Part shown: one piece after another, positions 15,052 to 23,509 of the stretch
Numbering within the stretch: the first letter of the stretch is position 1
Layout of the letters: each line of letters starts with the position of its first letter
Notes under the pieces: model-generated
What the model was told of the DNA's origin: nothing
The model's input: the letters and a program-made list of their open reading frames with translations, nothing else
Databases searched by the model: none
Translations under genes and position numbers: made by a program
Source: Pseudonocardia autotrophica
GTDB lineage: Bacteria; Actinomycetota; Actinomycetes; Mycobacteriales; Pseudonocardiaceae
Assembly (NCBI RefSeq): GCF_000717175.1
Contig: NZ_JNYD01000024.1
Span: forward strand, 1 to 64,000
DNA length: 64,000 nucleotides
Direction: 5' to 3'

Positions 15052-15798
15052 ATGACCCTCGACGCCCCGGCGATCGCCGCGATGATCGACCACGCGATCC
15101 TCAGGCCCGAGCTCACCCGCGCGCAGCTCGACGCCGACCTGGCGATGGCGGAGCGGCACAGGGTGTTCAGCGTGTGCGTGCGGCCGTCCGACGTCGCCCA
15201 CGCCGTGTCCGCCCTGGCCGGCAGCGGGGTCGCGGTCGGCACCGTCCTCGGCTTCCCGCACGGGACCACGTCGACGGCGGCGAAGGTGGCCGAGGCCCGG
15301 CAGGCGCTCGCCGACGGCGCGGCCGAGCTGGACATGGTGCTGAACATCGGCCGGCTGCGCAGCGGCCTGCTCGACGACGTGGAGGCGGACATCGCCGCCG
15401 TCGTCGGGGCCGCAGGGGACCGGGTGGTCAAGGTCATCCTGGAGACGGCCTTCCTCACCGGCGACGAGATCGTGGCGGGTTGCCACGCGGCCGAGGCGGC
15501 GGGGGCGGCGTTCGTGAAGACGTCCACCGGGTTCGCGGGCGGCGGCGCGACGGCCGAGCACGTCGCCCTCATGCGGGCCTCCGTCGGCTCGTCCGTGCAG
15601 GTCAAGGCGTCCGGCGGCGTGCGCGACCTGGACACTCTGCTCACGCTGCACGAGCTCGGCGCCACCCGCTTCGGCACCAGCGCCTCCGCCGTGATCCTGG
15701 AGGACGCCGCGGCTCGGGACGCGGGCCGCCGGAGAGGGAGCTCGCGTACCCGACCATCCGACTCGGTGGCCGCGCGGACCGACGGCGCGTCCTACTGA
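15052..15798 (+). CDS. deoC: deoxyribose-phosphate aldolase
   Basis: 248 aa TIM-barrel enzyme that cleaves 2-deoxyribose-5-phosphate into glyceraldehyde-3-phosphate and acetaldehyde, the last step of deoxynucleoside salvage. Signatures include MIDHAILRPELT, the VGTVLGFPHGTTST loop, AELDMVLNIGRLRSG, KVILETAFLT, and FVKTSTGFAGGGAT with the Schiff-base Lys; VQVKASGGVRDLDT supplies the second conserved Lys. The last 30 residues (Arg/Ser/Thr-rich) extend past the usual end of the family and are probably unstructured. It stands alone, without other deo genes beside it. Confidence 0.95.
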   Translation: MTLDAPAIAAMIDHAILRPELTRAQLDADLAMAERHRVFSVCVRPSDVAHAVSALAGSGVAVGTVLGFPHGTTSTAAKVAEARQALADGAAELDMVLNIGRLRSGLLDDVEADIAAVVGAAGDRVVKVILETAFLTGDEIVAGCHAAEAAGAAFVKTSTGFAGGGATAEHVALMRASVGSSVQVKASGGVRDLDTLLTLHELGATRFGTSASAVILEDAAARDAGRRRGSSRTRPSDSVAARTDGASY

Positions 15799-15811
15799 AC
15801 CGGGTTACCTG

Positions 15812-15850
15812 AACGAACGTTTGACAAGATCGCGGGCCGCGGCCTAGCGT
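15812..15850 (+). promoter_or_regulatory. sigma-70-type promoter with a possible operator for the SDR gene
   Basis: TTGACA (15821-15826) and TAGCGT (15845-15850) are separated by 18 bp and give a predicted start near 15857. A 10-bp palindrome, AACGAACGTT (15812-15821), overlaps the first base of the -35 box and could be a repressor half-site of the TetR/MarR type. This is the best consensus promoter in the window. It is orphaned from any adjacent regulator. Confidence 0.6.
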
Positions 15851-15887
15851 CGGTCCGCCCCGTCACCGACACCCGTGGAGTGTGCCC

Positions 15888-16655
15888 GTGTCCCGTGAGC
15901 TCGAGGGGCAGGTCGCCCTCGTCACCGGTGCGACGTCCGGCCTCGGCCGGCGCTTCGCCGAGGTCCTCGCCGGCGCCGGCGCCGTGGTCGCCGCGGCCGG
16001 CCGCCGCGCGGACCGGTTGGAGGAGCTGGCGAAGGAGATCGAGGCCTCCGGGGGGCGGTGCCTGCCCCTGCAGCTGGACGTCTCGCGCGCGGAGGAGATC
16101 CCGGCCGCGGTCGACCGTGTGGAGGCCGAGCTCGGGCCCGTCACGATCCTGGTGAACAACGCCGGCGTCCCCGACGCCAAGCGGGCCCACCGGATGCCGC
16201 TCGAGGTCGTCGACGCCGTGCTCGACACCAACGTCCGCGGCCCGTGGCTGCTCGCGACCGAGGTGGGCCGCCGGCTGATCGCGGCCGAGCGGCCCGGCCG
16301 GATCGTCAACATCTCGTCGATGAGCGCCTTCGACTACCGCAACGGCGGCGCGGCCGCGCTGTACTCGGTGAGCAAGGCGGCGCTCAATCGGATGACCGAG
16401 GTGCTCGCCGTGGAGTGGGCGCAGCACCGGATCAACGTCAACGGCATCGCCCCGGGCGCCTTCCTCACCGAGATGATGGAGGGCATGATCGAGCGCCTGC
16501 ACACGGACGCCGAGGGCCTGGCGGAACCCTTCCCGCGCAAGCGCCTCGGCGCCCCGGAGCAGCTCGACAGCACGCTGCTGTACCTGTGCTCGCCGGCGTC
16601 GGAGCTGGTCACCGGCACGGTGATCAAGGTCGACGACGGCCAGCACCAGCGCTGA
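15888..16655 (+). CDS. short-chain dehydrogenase/reductase
   Basis: 255 aa from the GTG at 15888, which has GGAG 8 nt upstream; a GTG two codons earlier (15882) is less well placed. It is a classical SDR: ALVTGATSGLGRRFAEVLAG for NAD(P) binding, the NNAG motif in ILVNNAGVPD, catalytic Ser in RIVNISSMSAFDY and the YSVSK Tyr-Lys pair. An Arg follows the first beta-alpha unit (AAAGRRADR), which favours NADP(H). The closest functional classes are gluconate 5-dehydrogenase-like and 3-oxoacyl-ACP reductase-like SDRs; the substrate is not known. It is convergent with a flavin monooxygenase gene with only 3 bp between the stops. Confidence 0.9.
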   Translation: MSRELEGQVALVTGATSGLGRRFAEVLAGAGAVVAAAGRRADRLEELAKEIEASGGRCLPLQLDVSRAEEIPAAVDRVEAELGPVTILVNNAGVPDAKRAHRMPLEVVDAVLDTNVRGPWLLATEVGRRLIAAERPGRIVNISSMSAFDYRNGGAAALYSVSKAALNRMTEVLAVEWAQHRINVNGIAPGAFLTEMMEGMIERLHTDAEGLAEPFPRKRLGAPEQLDSTLLYLCSPASELVTGTVIKVDDGQHQR

Positions 16656-16658
16656 GGG

Positions 16659-18032
16659 TCACTCCGCGACGGCGGTCCCCAGGTCCGTCGCCGCGGTGGT
16701 CGGCGCCGGCTTCAGGCCGAGGTGCTCGCGCAGCGTGGTGCCCTCGTACTCGGTGCGGAAGACCCCGCGCTCCTGCAGCAGCGGCACCACGGTGTCGGCG
16801 AACTCGTCGAGCCCGCCGGGCGTGATGTGCGGGACGAGCACGAACCCGTCCGAAGCGTCCGCCTGCACGAACTCGTCGAGCAGCTCGGCGATCCGGCCCG
16901 GTGTGCCGATGAAGTTCTGCCGGCCGGTCACCTCGATGATCACCTCGCGGGTGCTGAGGTGCTTGGCCTCGGCGAGCTCGCGCCACTCGTTCGCGGTCGC
17001 GATCGGGTCCCGGTACATCCGGACGCTCGCGCGGCCCCGGGAGATCGTGTTCTCGCCGACGACGGGGTCCACGGTGGGCAGCGGGCCGTCCGGGTCGTGG
17101 TCGGACAGGTCGCGGTTCCACAGCTGCTCGAGGAACTTGATCGCGGTGGCCGGGCTGACCTGCTGGTACCGGACGTGCCGGGCCTTCTCCTGGGCCTCGG
17201 CCTCGGTGTCGCCCAGCACGAACGTGGCCGCCGGCATGATCTTGAGGTCGTCGGGGGAGCGGCCGTACTTCGCCAGCCGGCCCTTGACGTCCGCGTAGAA
17301 GGCCTGGCCCGCCTCGAGCGTGCCGTGCCGGGTGAAGATCGCGTCCGCCCCGGAGGCGGCGAACTCGCGGCCCTCCTCGGAGTCGCCGGCCTGCAGGATC
17401 ACCGGGCGGCCCTGCGGGCTGCGCGGCACCGGGAACCGCCCGTGGATGTCGAACTGGTCCGAGCGGATCGCGAAGTCGCCGCCCGGCCGCCAGAACTCGC
17501 CGGTCTCCTTGTCGGCCACGATCTCGTCGCCCCGCCAGGAGTCGAACAGCTCCCAGGTGGCGGCGAGGAACTCCTTGGCGCGCAGGTACCGCTTCTCCTG
17601 CGGCAGGAAGCCGCCGCGGCGGAAGTTCTCGCCGGTGAACTCGTCCCATGAGGTGACGACGTTCCACGCGGCGCGGCCGGCGGACAGGTGGTCGAGCGAG
17701 GCGAACTGGCGGGCGACCTCGTACGGCTCGTTGAAGGTCGAGTTGATCGTCCCGGCCAGCCCGAGCCGGTCGGTGACGGCGGCGAGCGCGGCCAGGATCG
17801 TGAACGTGTCCGGCCGCCCGACGACGTCGAGGTCGTAGATCAGCCCGTTCTGCTCGCGCAGCCGCAGCCCCTCGGCGAGGAACAGGAAGTCGAACCTCGC
17901 CCACTCGGCGGTCCGGGCGAAGTGCAGGAACGAGTCGAACTCGATGTGGCTGCCGGCCTCCGGGTCGCTCCACACCGTGGTGTTGTTGACGCCGGGGAAG
18001 TGCGCGGCGAGGTGGATCTGCTTGCGCGGCAT
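16659..18032 (-). CDS. FMNH2-dependent monooxygenase, NtaA/SnaA/DszA (DmoA) family
   Basis: 457 aa, the normal length of the class C flavin monooxygenase group that includes nitrilotriacetate and dibenzothiophene-sulfone monooxygenases. The luciferase-like barrel shows WARFDFLFLAEGLRLREQNG, TFNEPYEVARQFASLDHLSA, RAAWNVVTSWDEFTGENF, RPVILQAGDSEEGREFAA and DAIFTRHGTLEAGQAFYADV. Family members use FMNH2 from a separate reductase to oxidise C-N, C-S or similar bonds. No flavin reductase is adjacent. The ATG start lies 19 bp downstream of a second monooxygenase gene of the same strand, so the two are probably an operon. Confidence 0.9.
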   Translation of the reverse strand: MPRKQIHLAAHFPGVNNTTVWSDPEAGSHIEFDSFLHFARTAEWARFDFLFLAEGLRLREQNGLIYDLDVVGRPDTFTILAALAAVTDRLGLAGTINSTFNEPYEVARQFASLDHLSAGRAAWNVVTSWDEFTGENFRRGGFLPQEKRYLRAKEFLAATWELFDSWRGDEIVADKETGEFWRPGGDFAIRSDQFDIHGRFPVPRSPQGRPVILQAGDSEEGREFAASGADAIFTRHGTLEAGQAFYADVKGRLAKYGRSPDDLKIMPAATFVLGDTEAEAQEKARHVRYQQVSPATAIKFLEQLWNRDLSDHDPDGPLPTVDPVVGENTISRGRASVRMYRDPIATANEWRELAEAKHLSTREVIIEVTGRQNFIGTPGRIAELLDEFVQADASDGFVLVPHITPGGLDEFADTVVPLLQERGVFRTEYEGTTLREHLGLKPAPTTAATDLGTAVAE

Positions 18033-18051
18033 GCGGTGTCCTCCCGGGCGG

Positions 18052-19206
18052 TCAGGCGGCGTAGCGGTCGGCGGGGCGGTCGAGGCCGAACAGCCCGCGC
18101 AGGGTGTCGGCCTCGTAGGCGGTGCGGAAGGCGCCGCGGCGCTGCAGCTCCGGGACGAGCCCGCGGGTGATCTGCGCGAGGTCGTGGTCGACGGAGCCGG
18201 GGCGCAGCCGGGCGCCGGCGAGCCCGGCCTCCTGCCACTCCAGCAGCAGGTCGGCCAGCTCGGCGGGGGTGCCGACGACGATCCGGGCGTCGCTGACCAG
18301 CTCGCGTCCGAGCCGGGTGTCCATGCGGCCCTTGCGGTCCCGCGCGGCCTCGGCGCTCTCGTCGAGGAACACCACGACGTCGCCCAGCACGTGCAGCGGC
18401 TCCTCCGCCCTTCCGGCCGCCTCCTGCTCGCGGCGGATCTCGCCCAGGATCGGGGCCACGTCGGCGGTCTCCTGCGGGGTCACGAAGCCCAGGTCGCAGG
18501 AGCGCGCGACGAGCCGGTAGGCGTAGTCGCGGTGCGCGAGCGCGGCGACCAGCGGCTGCCCCTGCGGCGGCCGCGGGGTGATCGACGGACCGCGCACGGA
18601 GAAGAACCGGCCCTCGAAGTCGATGTAGTGCAGCTTGTCCCGGTCGACGAACCGGCCGGTCGCCGCGTCGCGGATCTCGGCGTCGTCCTCCCAGCTGTCC
18701 CACAGCCGGCGGACGACCTCGACCCAGTCCGCGGCCTCGTCGAACAGCTCCGGCGCGTCCTCCCGGGCGATCTCCCGCCGCCCGACGAGCGCCGCCTCGT
18801 CCGGACGCGTGGACACCCGCACCCGCACCCCGGCGCGGCCGGTGCTCACGTAGTCGAGCGTCGCGATGCCCTTCGAGAAGTGGAAGGGCTCGGTGTGGGT
18901 GGTGACGGCGGTCGGCACGATCCCGACGTGCGAGGTCAGCGGCGCGACCCTGGCCGCGACGAGCAGCGCGTCGAGCCGGCCCCGGACCTGGTCGGTGCGC
19001 TCGTCGGGCTGATGAGGGCGCGAGGACTGGATCGCGAACCCGTCCTCGATCGTGACCAGGTCGAGCAGGCCGTGCTCGGCCTCGCGGACCTGGTCGGCCC
19101 AGTAGCCGGCGTCGAACAACGCGGCGGGGCGGGCCTCGGGCTCGCGCCACGAGGCGGGGTGCCAGCCGGTGCCCTCGAGGGCGACGGCGAGGTGCAGGGG
19201 GGTCAT
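18052..19206 (-). CDS. FMN-dependent luciferase-like monooxygenase
   Basis: 384 aa from the ATG at 19206, with AGGGAGAG upstream. Features of the luciferase/NtaA barrel include LHLAVALEGTGWHPASWREP, DLVTIEDGFAIQSSRP, HTEPFHFSKGIATLDYVSTG, RLWDSWEDDAEIRD and the HYIDFEGRFFSVRGPS segment. It is shorter and more divergent than its downstream neighbour. The pair suggests sequential or alternative oxidation of related substrates. No substrate can be assigned; sulfonate, amino-polycarboxylate or alkanone substrates are all known in the family. Confidence 0.87.
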   Translation of the reverse strand: MTPLHLAVALEGTGWHPASWREPEARPAALFDAGYWADQVREAEHGLLDLVTIEDGFAIQSSRPHQPDERTDQVRGRLDALLVAARVAPLTSHVGIVPTAVTTHTEPFHFSKGIATLDYVSTGRAGVRVRVSTRPDEAALVGRREIAREDAPELFDEAADWVEVVRRLWDSWEDDAEIRDAATGRFVDRDKLHYIDFEGRFFSVRGPSITPRPPQGQPLVAALAHRDYAYRLVARSCDLGFVTPQETADVAPILGEIRREQEAAGRAEEPLHVLGDVVVFLDESAEAARDRKGRMDTRLGRELVSDARIVVGTPAELADLLLEWQEAGLAGARLRPGSVDHDLAQITRGLVPELQRRGAFRTAYEADTLRGLFGLDRPADRYAA

Positions 19207-19369
19207 CCGACAGCTCTCCCTGGGGACGGGTCGAGGAAGGGGCGTGCGCGTCAGCGGGCGCGACAGCCGGTGGTCGTGACGAGGCAGCGGTCGATCCACC
19301 GCCGCTGCGTCAGTACCCCGGGGACCACACCGACGACACTAACCGCGGGCCGGGCCGAAGACGACGTCG

Positions 19370-19375
19370 TAAGGT
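19370..19375 (+). promoter_or_regulatory. -10 element of a candidate leaderless promoter for the hydrolase operon
   Basis: TAAGGT fits TAnnnT and ends 7 nt before the GTG at 19383. No Shine-Dalgarno precedes that GTG. It would drive the hydrolase, monooxygenase and MarR genes as one leaderless transcript. The region upstream to 19207 also serves the divergent monooxygenase gene. Confidence 0.4.
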
Positions 19376-19382
19376 CCGGGGC

Positions 19383-20258
19383 GTGGCAGGGACGACACGA
19401 ACGACCCCGGACGCCGACGGCTACGCGCTCGCCTACGAGCGGGCCGGGACCGGCGGCCCCGTGCTGCTGCTGCACGGCTGGCCCGGCGACCGCGGCGACT
19501 GGGCCGCCGTCGCGCACCTGCTCGCCGACGCGGGCACGGCGGACGTGGTGTGGCCCGACCTGCGGGGGTTCGGCGAGTCGGACAAGCACGAGGGCGGCGA
19601 CGTCGCGGCGGCGGGTCAGGCCCGCAGCGCGCTCGCCCTGCTCGACGAGCTCGGCCTCGAGCGCGCGGTCGTCGCGGGCTACGACGTCGGGAGCCGGGTG
19701 GCGCAGACGCTGGCCACCGAGCACCCGGACCGGGTCGCGGCGCTGGTCCTCGCGCCGCCGCTGCCGGGTGCGGGCCGGCGCGTGCTGGAGCCCGAGGCCG
19801 CGGCCGAGTTCTGGTACCAGCACTTCCACCGGCTCGGGCTGCCCGAGCAGGTGATCGACGGCCGGCCCGACGCGGTGCGCGCCTACCTGCGGCACTTCTG
19901 GGAGCACTGGTCGGGCCCGGACTTCACCGTGGAGGAGGAGCGGCTCGACCGGCTGACCGAGCGGTACTCGCCGCCGGGGGCGTTCACGGCGTCGATCGGC
20001 TGGTACCGCAGCGGCTCCGGCATGATCGCGCGCTCGCTCGCCGAGGAGCCGCCGGCGAACCGGATCACCGTGCCGACCACGGTGCTGTGGCCCGAGCACG
20101 ACCCGCTGTTCCCCCGCGCCTGGGCCGACCGGCTCGACGACTGGTTCGAGAAGGTGGACCTGCGCCCGCTCGACGGCGTCGGTCACTTCTCACCGGTGGA
20201 GGCGCCGGACCGGTGGGCGGCCGTGCTCACCGAGGTGCTCGAGGGGGCCCGCGGGTGA
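19383..20258 (+). CDS. alpha/beta hydrolase, epoxide hydrolase/dehalogenase-like
   Basis: 291 aa. The oxyanion-hole motif is LLLHGWPGDRGDW and the nucleophile elbow is VVAGYDVGSRVA, with Asp rather than Ser at the nucleophile position. Asp there is typical of epoxide hydrolases and haloalkane dehalogenases, which form an alkyl-enzyme ester. The acid is in VLWPEHDPLFPRAWAD and the base His in LDGVGHFSPVEAPD. A cap domain lies between about 130 and 215 and includes tyrosines (FWYQHF, WYRSGSG) that could polarise an epoxide. It overlaps the next monooxygenase gene by a GTGA, so a monooxygenase-then-hydrolase sequence is plausible. Confidence 0.87.
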   Translation: MAGTTRTTPDADGYALAYERAGTGGPVLLLHGWPGDRGDWAAVAHLLADAGTADVVWPDLRGFGESDKHEGGDVAAAGQARSALALLDELGLERAVVAGYDVGSRVAQTLATEHPDRVAALVLAPPLPGAGRRVLEPEAAAEFWYQHFHRLGLPEQVIDGRPDAVRAYLRHFWEHWSGPDFTVEEERLDRLTERYSPPGAFTASIGWYRSGSGMIARSLAEEPPANRITVPTTVLWPEHDPLFPRAWADRLDDWFEKVDLRPLDGVGHFSPVEAPDRWAAVLTEVLEGARG

Positions 20259-21394
20259 GCCTCCCGCTGTCGATCCTCGACCTCTCGCCCGTCCCCGCGG
20301 GCGGGACGCCCGGCGACGCGCTGCGGAACTCGATCGACCTCGCGCGGGCGGCGGAGGCGGCGGGCTACCACCGCTACTGGGTGGCCGAGCACCACCTCGT
20401 CACCGGCGTCGCGTCCTCGTCCACCCCGGTGCTGGTCGCCCTGATCGCGGCGGCGACCGAGCGCATCCGGGTGGGGTCCGGCGCGGTGCAGCTGCCGCAC
20501 ACCCGGCCGGTGCAGGTCGCCGAGCAGTTCGGCACCGTGGCCGCCGTCCATCCCGGACGGATCGACGTCGGGCTCGGGCGCTTCGACCTGCACCGCATCC
20601 TGCGGCTGATCAGGAACGGTCCCACGGGGCGCCCGGGCGGCCGCCCGCCGGAGACCCGCACCGTCGACGGGCTGCTGCTGCCGAAGCCGGGGAAGGTCCC
20701 GTCGGACCTGGGGCTGTACGGCTGCCTCGCCGAGCTGCTCGGCTTCGACCCCGACCAGGAGCCGCCGGACTACGGCCGGGAGGTCGGCGAGATCCTCGCC
20801 TACTTCGCCGGGACCGCCCGGGGCCCGCGCGACGAACCGCTGCACGTCACGCCCGCGGAGGGCGCCGACGTCGACGTCGTGGTGCTCGGCTCGACGCCGG
20901 GGGAGAGCGCGCGGGTGGCCGGGCAGTACGGGCTGCCGTTCGCGGCGAGCTACCACCTCGTGCCGCACCTGGTGCTCGACGCCGTCGCCGCCTACCGCGA
21001 GGCCTTCCGGCCCGGCCGGGTGGCCGAGCCGCGCGTGATCGTGTCCGCGGACGTCGTCGTCGCGGAGACGGACGAGCGGGCCCGCGAGCTCGCCGCGCCC
21101 TACGGCCAGTGGGTGCTCGACATCCGCACCGGCCTCGGGGCCCGGCCGTACGTGACGCCGGCCGAGGCGCGCGCCCGGGAGTGGACGCCGGAGGAGCGGG
21201 CCGGGGTCGCCGACCGCGTCGACACCCAGTTCGTCGGCGCGCCGGACACGGTGTGCGAGCGGCTCGCCACCCTCGCCCGCGTGACCGGGGCGGACGAGCT
21301 GCTGGTCACCACCATCACCACCGACCACGCCGACCGGGTCCGCAGCCACGAGCTGCTCGCCGAGGCATGGGCGGGGTGGCGGACGGGCGGATGA
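20255..21394 (+). CDS. LLM-class flavin-dependent oxidoreductase
   Basis: 379 aa from the GTG that overlaps the hydrolase stop. The luciferase-like barrel is clear: LSILDLSPVPAGGTP, GYHRYWVAEHHLVTGVASSS, TERIRVGSGAVQLPHTRPVQ and HPGRIDVGLGRFD. A Pro/Gly-rich insert (about 125-160) is followed by VVLGSTPGESARVAGQYGLP and FAASYHLVPH. It resembles the alkanal-monooxygenase-like branch with an unclassified substrate. Its stop overlaps the MarR gene start (ATGA). It is the third flavin monooxygenase within 5 kb. Confidence 0.88.
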   Translation: MSLPLSILDLSPVPAGGTPGDALRNSIDLARAAEAAGYHRYWVAEHHLVTGVASSSTPVLVALIAAATERIRVGSGAVQLPHTRPVQVAEQFGTVAAVHPGRIDVGLGRFDLHRILRLIRNGPTGRPGGRPPETRTVDGLLLPKPGKVPSDLGLYGCLAELLGFDPDQEPPDYGREVGEILAYFAGTARGPRDEPLHVTPAEGADVDVVVLGSTPGESARVAGQYGLPFAASYHLVPHLVLDAVAAYREAFRPGRVAEPRVIVSADVVVAETDERARELAAPYGQWVLDIRTGLGARPYVTPAEARAREWTPEERAGVADRVDTQFVGAPDTVCERLATLARVTGADELLVTTITTDHADRVRSHELLAEAWAGWRTGG

Positions 21395-21840
21395 CGGATC
21401 CCGACGCCCTCGCGGACCGGCTCGCCGAGGTCTACCTGGTCGTCGGCCCGCTGTACCGGCGGGTGCTGCGGGAGGTGGAGGCCGACGGCCCCGGTGCCGG
21501 GGTGTCCGCGGGCGTGCGCGCCGTGCTGGACCTGCTGCACCGCACCGGCCCGATGACCGTGCCGCAGATGGGCCGGGCGCAGTCGCTGAGCCGGCAGTTC
21601 GTGCAGCGCATGGTCAACGACGCGCGGGAGGCCGGGCTGGTGGAGCGGGTGGACAACCCCGCCCACCGCCGCTCCGGCCTGGTGCGGCTCACCCCCGAGG
21701 GCCACCGCACGATCGGCGCGATCACCGAGTGGGAGCACGCGCGCCTGCGCACGCTGGCCGGGCGGGTCACGGGCGACGACGTCGAGGCCACCCTGCGCGT
21801 CCTGCGCGCGATGCTCGGGGAGCTCGACGAGACCGAGTGA
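21391..21840 (+). CDS. MarR-family transcriptional regulator
   Basis: 149 aa winged-helix protein. The recognition region reads LLHRTGPMTVPQMGRAQSLS and RQFVQRMVNDAREAGLVERV, followed by the wing DNPAHRRSGLVRLTPEGH. MarR proteins usually repress their own operon until an aromatic or amphipathic ligand binds. As the last gene of the hydrolase/monooxygenase operon it is the likely local regulator, and the 19207-19382 divergent region is the likely operator site. It is convergent with the acyl-CoA synthetase gene, 4 bp apart. Confidence 0.9.
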   Translation: MTDPDALADRLAEVYLVVGPLYRRVLREVEADGPGAGVSAGVRAVLDLLHRTGPMTVPQMGRAQSLSRQFVQRMVNDAREAGLVERVDNPAHRRSGLVRLTPEGHRTIGAITEWEHARLRTLAGRVTGDDVEATLRVLRAMLGELDETE

Positions 21841-21844
21841 GGAC

Positions 21845-23443
21845 CTACCGTCCCTGCTGCCGCAGCAGGAAGCGCTGCACCTTCCCGCTGGGCGTCTTGG
21901 GCAGGGCGTCGACGAGGTGGACCCGGCGCGGGTAGGCGTGGGCGGCGTAGCGGGTCCGGACCAGCCGGGCCAGCTCGTCCGGCAGGTCCGGGGTCGCCTC
22001 GACGCCCTCGCGCAGCACCACGAACGCCTCGACCACCTCGCCGCGCAGCTCGTCCGGCATCCCGACGACGGCGACCTCGGCGACGGCGGGGTGCGTCGAC
22101 AGCACGGACTCGACGTCGAACGGGCCGATCCGGTAGCCCGCCATGATGATCACGTCGTCGTCCCGGGCGGAGAAGTACAGGTGGCCGTCGGCGTCGGCGC
22201 GGCCCGCGTCGCCGGTGAGGTACCAGCGGCCGTCCTCGCTGAACCGGTCGCCGCGGACGCCGCCCGCGTAGCCCTCGAACCACAGCAGCGGGCTGGCCGG
22301 CACGTCGAGGGCGACGCGCCCGGGGGTGTCCGGCGGGACCTCCTGCCCGGAGCCGTCGTCGGCGAGGACGGCGACCCGGAAGCCCGGCAGCGGTCGGCCC
22401 ATCGAGCCCGGCCGGATCTCCGTGCGCAGGTCCGGGTGCCAGGCGTTGGCGACGACCATGCCGAGCTCGGTCTGCCCGTAGTGGTCGCGGATCTCCACGC
22501 CGAGGACCTCGCGGCCCCACGTCACGAGGTCCGGGTTCAGCGGTTCGCCCGCGCTGGAGCAGGTGCGCAGCCGCAACCCCTCGGGCGGGGCGGTCCCGGA
22601 GGCGCGCAGCCCGCGGTAGACGGTCGGGGCGGCCGCGAACGCCGTGACGCCGAACCGGCCGAGCACGTCCCACGTGGACCTCGCGGAGAAGCCGGCGTTC
22701 AGCAGGAGGGTGCGACGGCCGGTGGCCAGCGGGGCGAGCAGCGCGTAGTAGAGCCCGTAGGCCCAGCCGGGGTCGGCGGCGTTCCAGAACACGTCGTCGG
22801 CGGTGACGTCGAGCGCGAGCTCCTGGTAGGCGACCATCGACGCCAGCGCCTTCGCCGGGACGATCACGCCCTTGGGCTTGCCGGTGGTGCCGGAGGTGTA
22901 GAGCTGCACCATCGCGCCGTCCGGCCCGACGACGGCGGCGGGCGCGCCGGTGGGGGAGGCGCCGGCGAGCCGGTCCCAGTCCGCCGACCCGACCGTGACG
23001 ACGGTCCACCGCGCGTCGGCCGGCATGTCCTCACCCGGGTCGAGCTTCGGCCGCTGGGTCTCGTCCGTGATCACGACCGTGGTGCCGGAGGCGGTGAGCC
23101 GCAACGCGATCGCCTGCGGGGCGAAGGCGGTGAACAGCGGCACGTAGACCGCGCCCAGGCGCAGCACCGCGACCACCGTGACGAGCAGGTCCGCGGTCTT
23201 GGGCAGCAGCGTCGCCACCCGCGAACCGGGCCCGACCCCCAGCCCGGCGAGGCCGGCGGCGAGCCGCTCGGAGCGTTCGCGCAGCTCGCCGTGGGTGAGG
23301 TCGACGGCCGACAGGTCCCCGGCCACCAGCGTGGCCGCCACGTCCCCGGCCGGGTGCCGGTCGCACAGTTCCGCGGCCAGGCAGAGGTCCGCGCGCCCGT
23401 AGTGCTCCCGCAGCTCCGTGGCCCGCGTCGTCGCGTCGGTCAT
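21845..23443 (-). CDS. AMP-forming acyl-CoA synthetase
   Basis: 532 aa from the ATG at 23443. It activates a carboxylic acid to its CoA thioester through an acyl-adenylate. The P-loop is QLYTSGTTGKPKGVIVP; other core motifs are HYGQTELGMV, the GRWYLTGDAGRADADGHLYF hinge and PKTPSGKVQRFLL with the catalytic C-terminal Lys. The sequence is nearest to acetyl-CoA synthetase-like and medium-chain (AcsM-like) enzymes (WNAADPGWAYGLYYALLAPL). Its stop faces the MarR gene. It may activate acids produced by the adjacent oxidative enzymes; the substrate is unproven. Confidence 0.92.
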   Translation of the reverse strand: MTDATTRATELREHYGRADLCLAAELCDRHPAGDVAATLVAGDLSAVDLTHGELRERSERLAAGLAGLGVGPGSRVATLLPKTADLLVTVVAVLRLGAVYVPLFTAFAPQAIALRLTASGTTVVITDETQRPKLDPGEDMPADARWTVVTVGSADWDRLAGASPTGAPAAVVGPDGAMVQLYTSGTTGKPKGVIVPAKALASMVAYQELALDVTADDVFWNAADPGWAYGLYYALLAPLATGRRTLLLNAGFSARSTWDVLGRFGVTAFAAAPTVYRGLRASGTAPPEGLRLRTCSSAGEPLNPDLVTWGREVLGVEIRDHYGQTELGMVVANAWHPDLRTEIRPGSMGRPLPGFRVAVLADDGSGQEVPPDTPGRVALDVPASPLLWFEGYAGGVRGDRFSEDGRWYLTGDAGRADADGHLYFSARDDDVIIMAGYRIGPFDVESVLSTHPAVAEVAVVGMPDELRGEVVEAFVVLREGVEATPDLPDELARLVRTRYAAHAYPRRVHLVDALPKTPSGKVQRFLLRQQGR

Positions 23444-23509
23444 GCGGGTGATCGTGGCACAGCCGCGCGCCACCCACGGTCGGTCGCGGCCGTGGGTGGC
23501 GCGGCGGCG

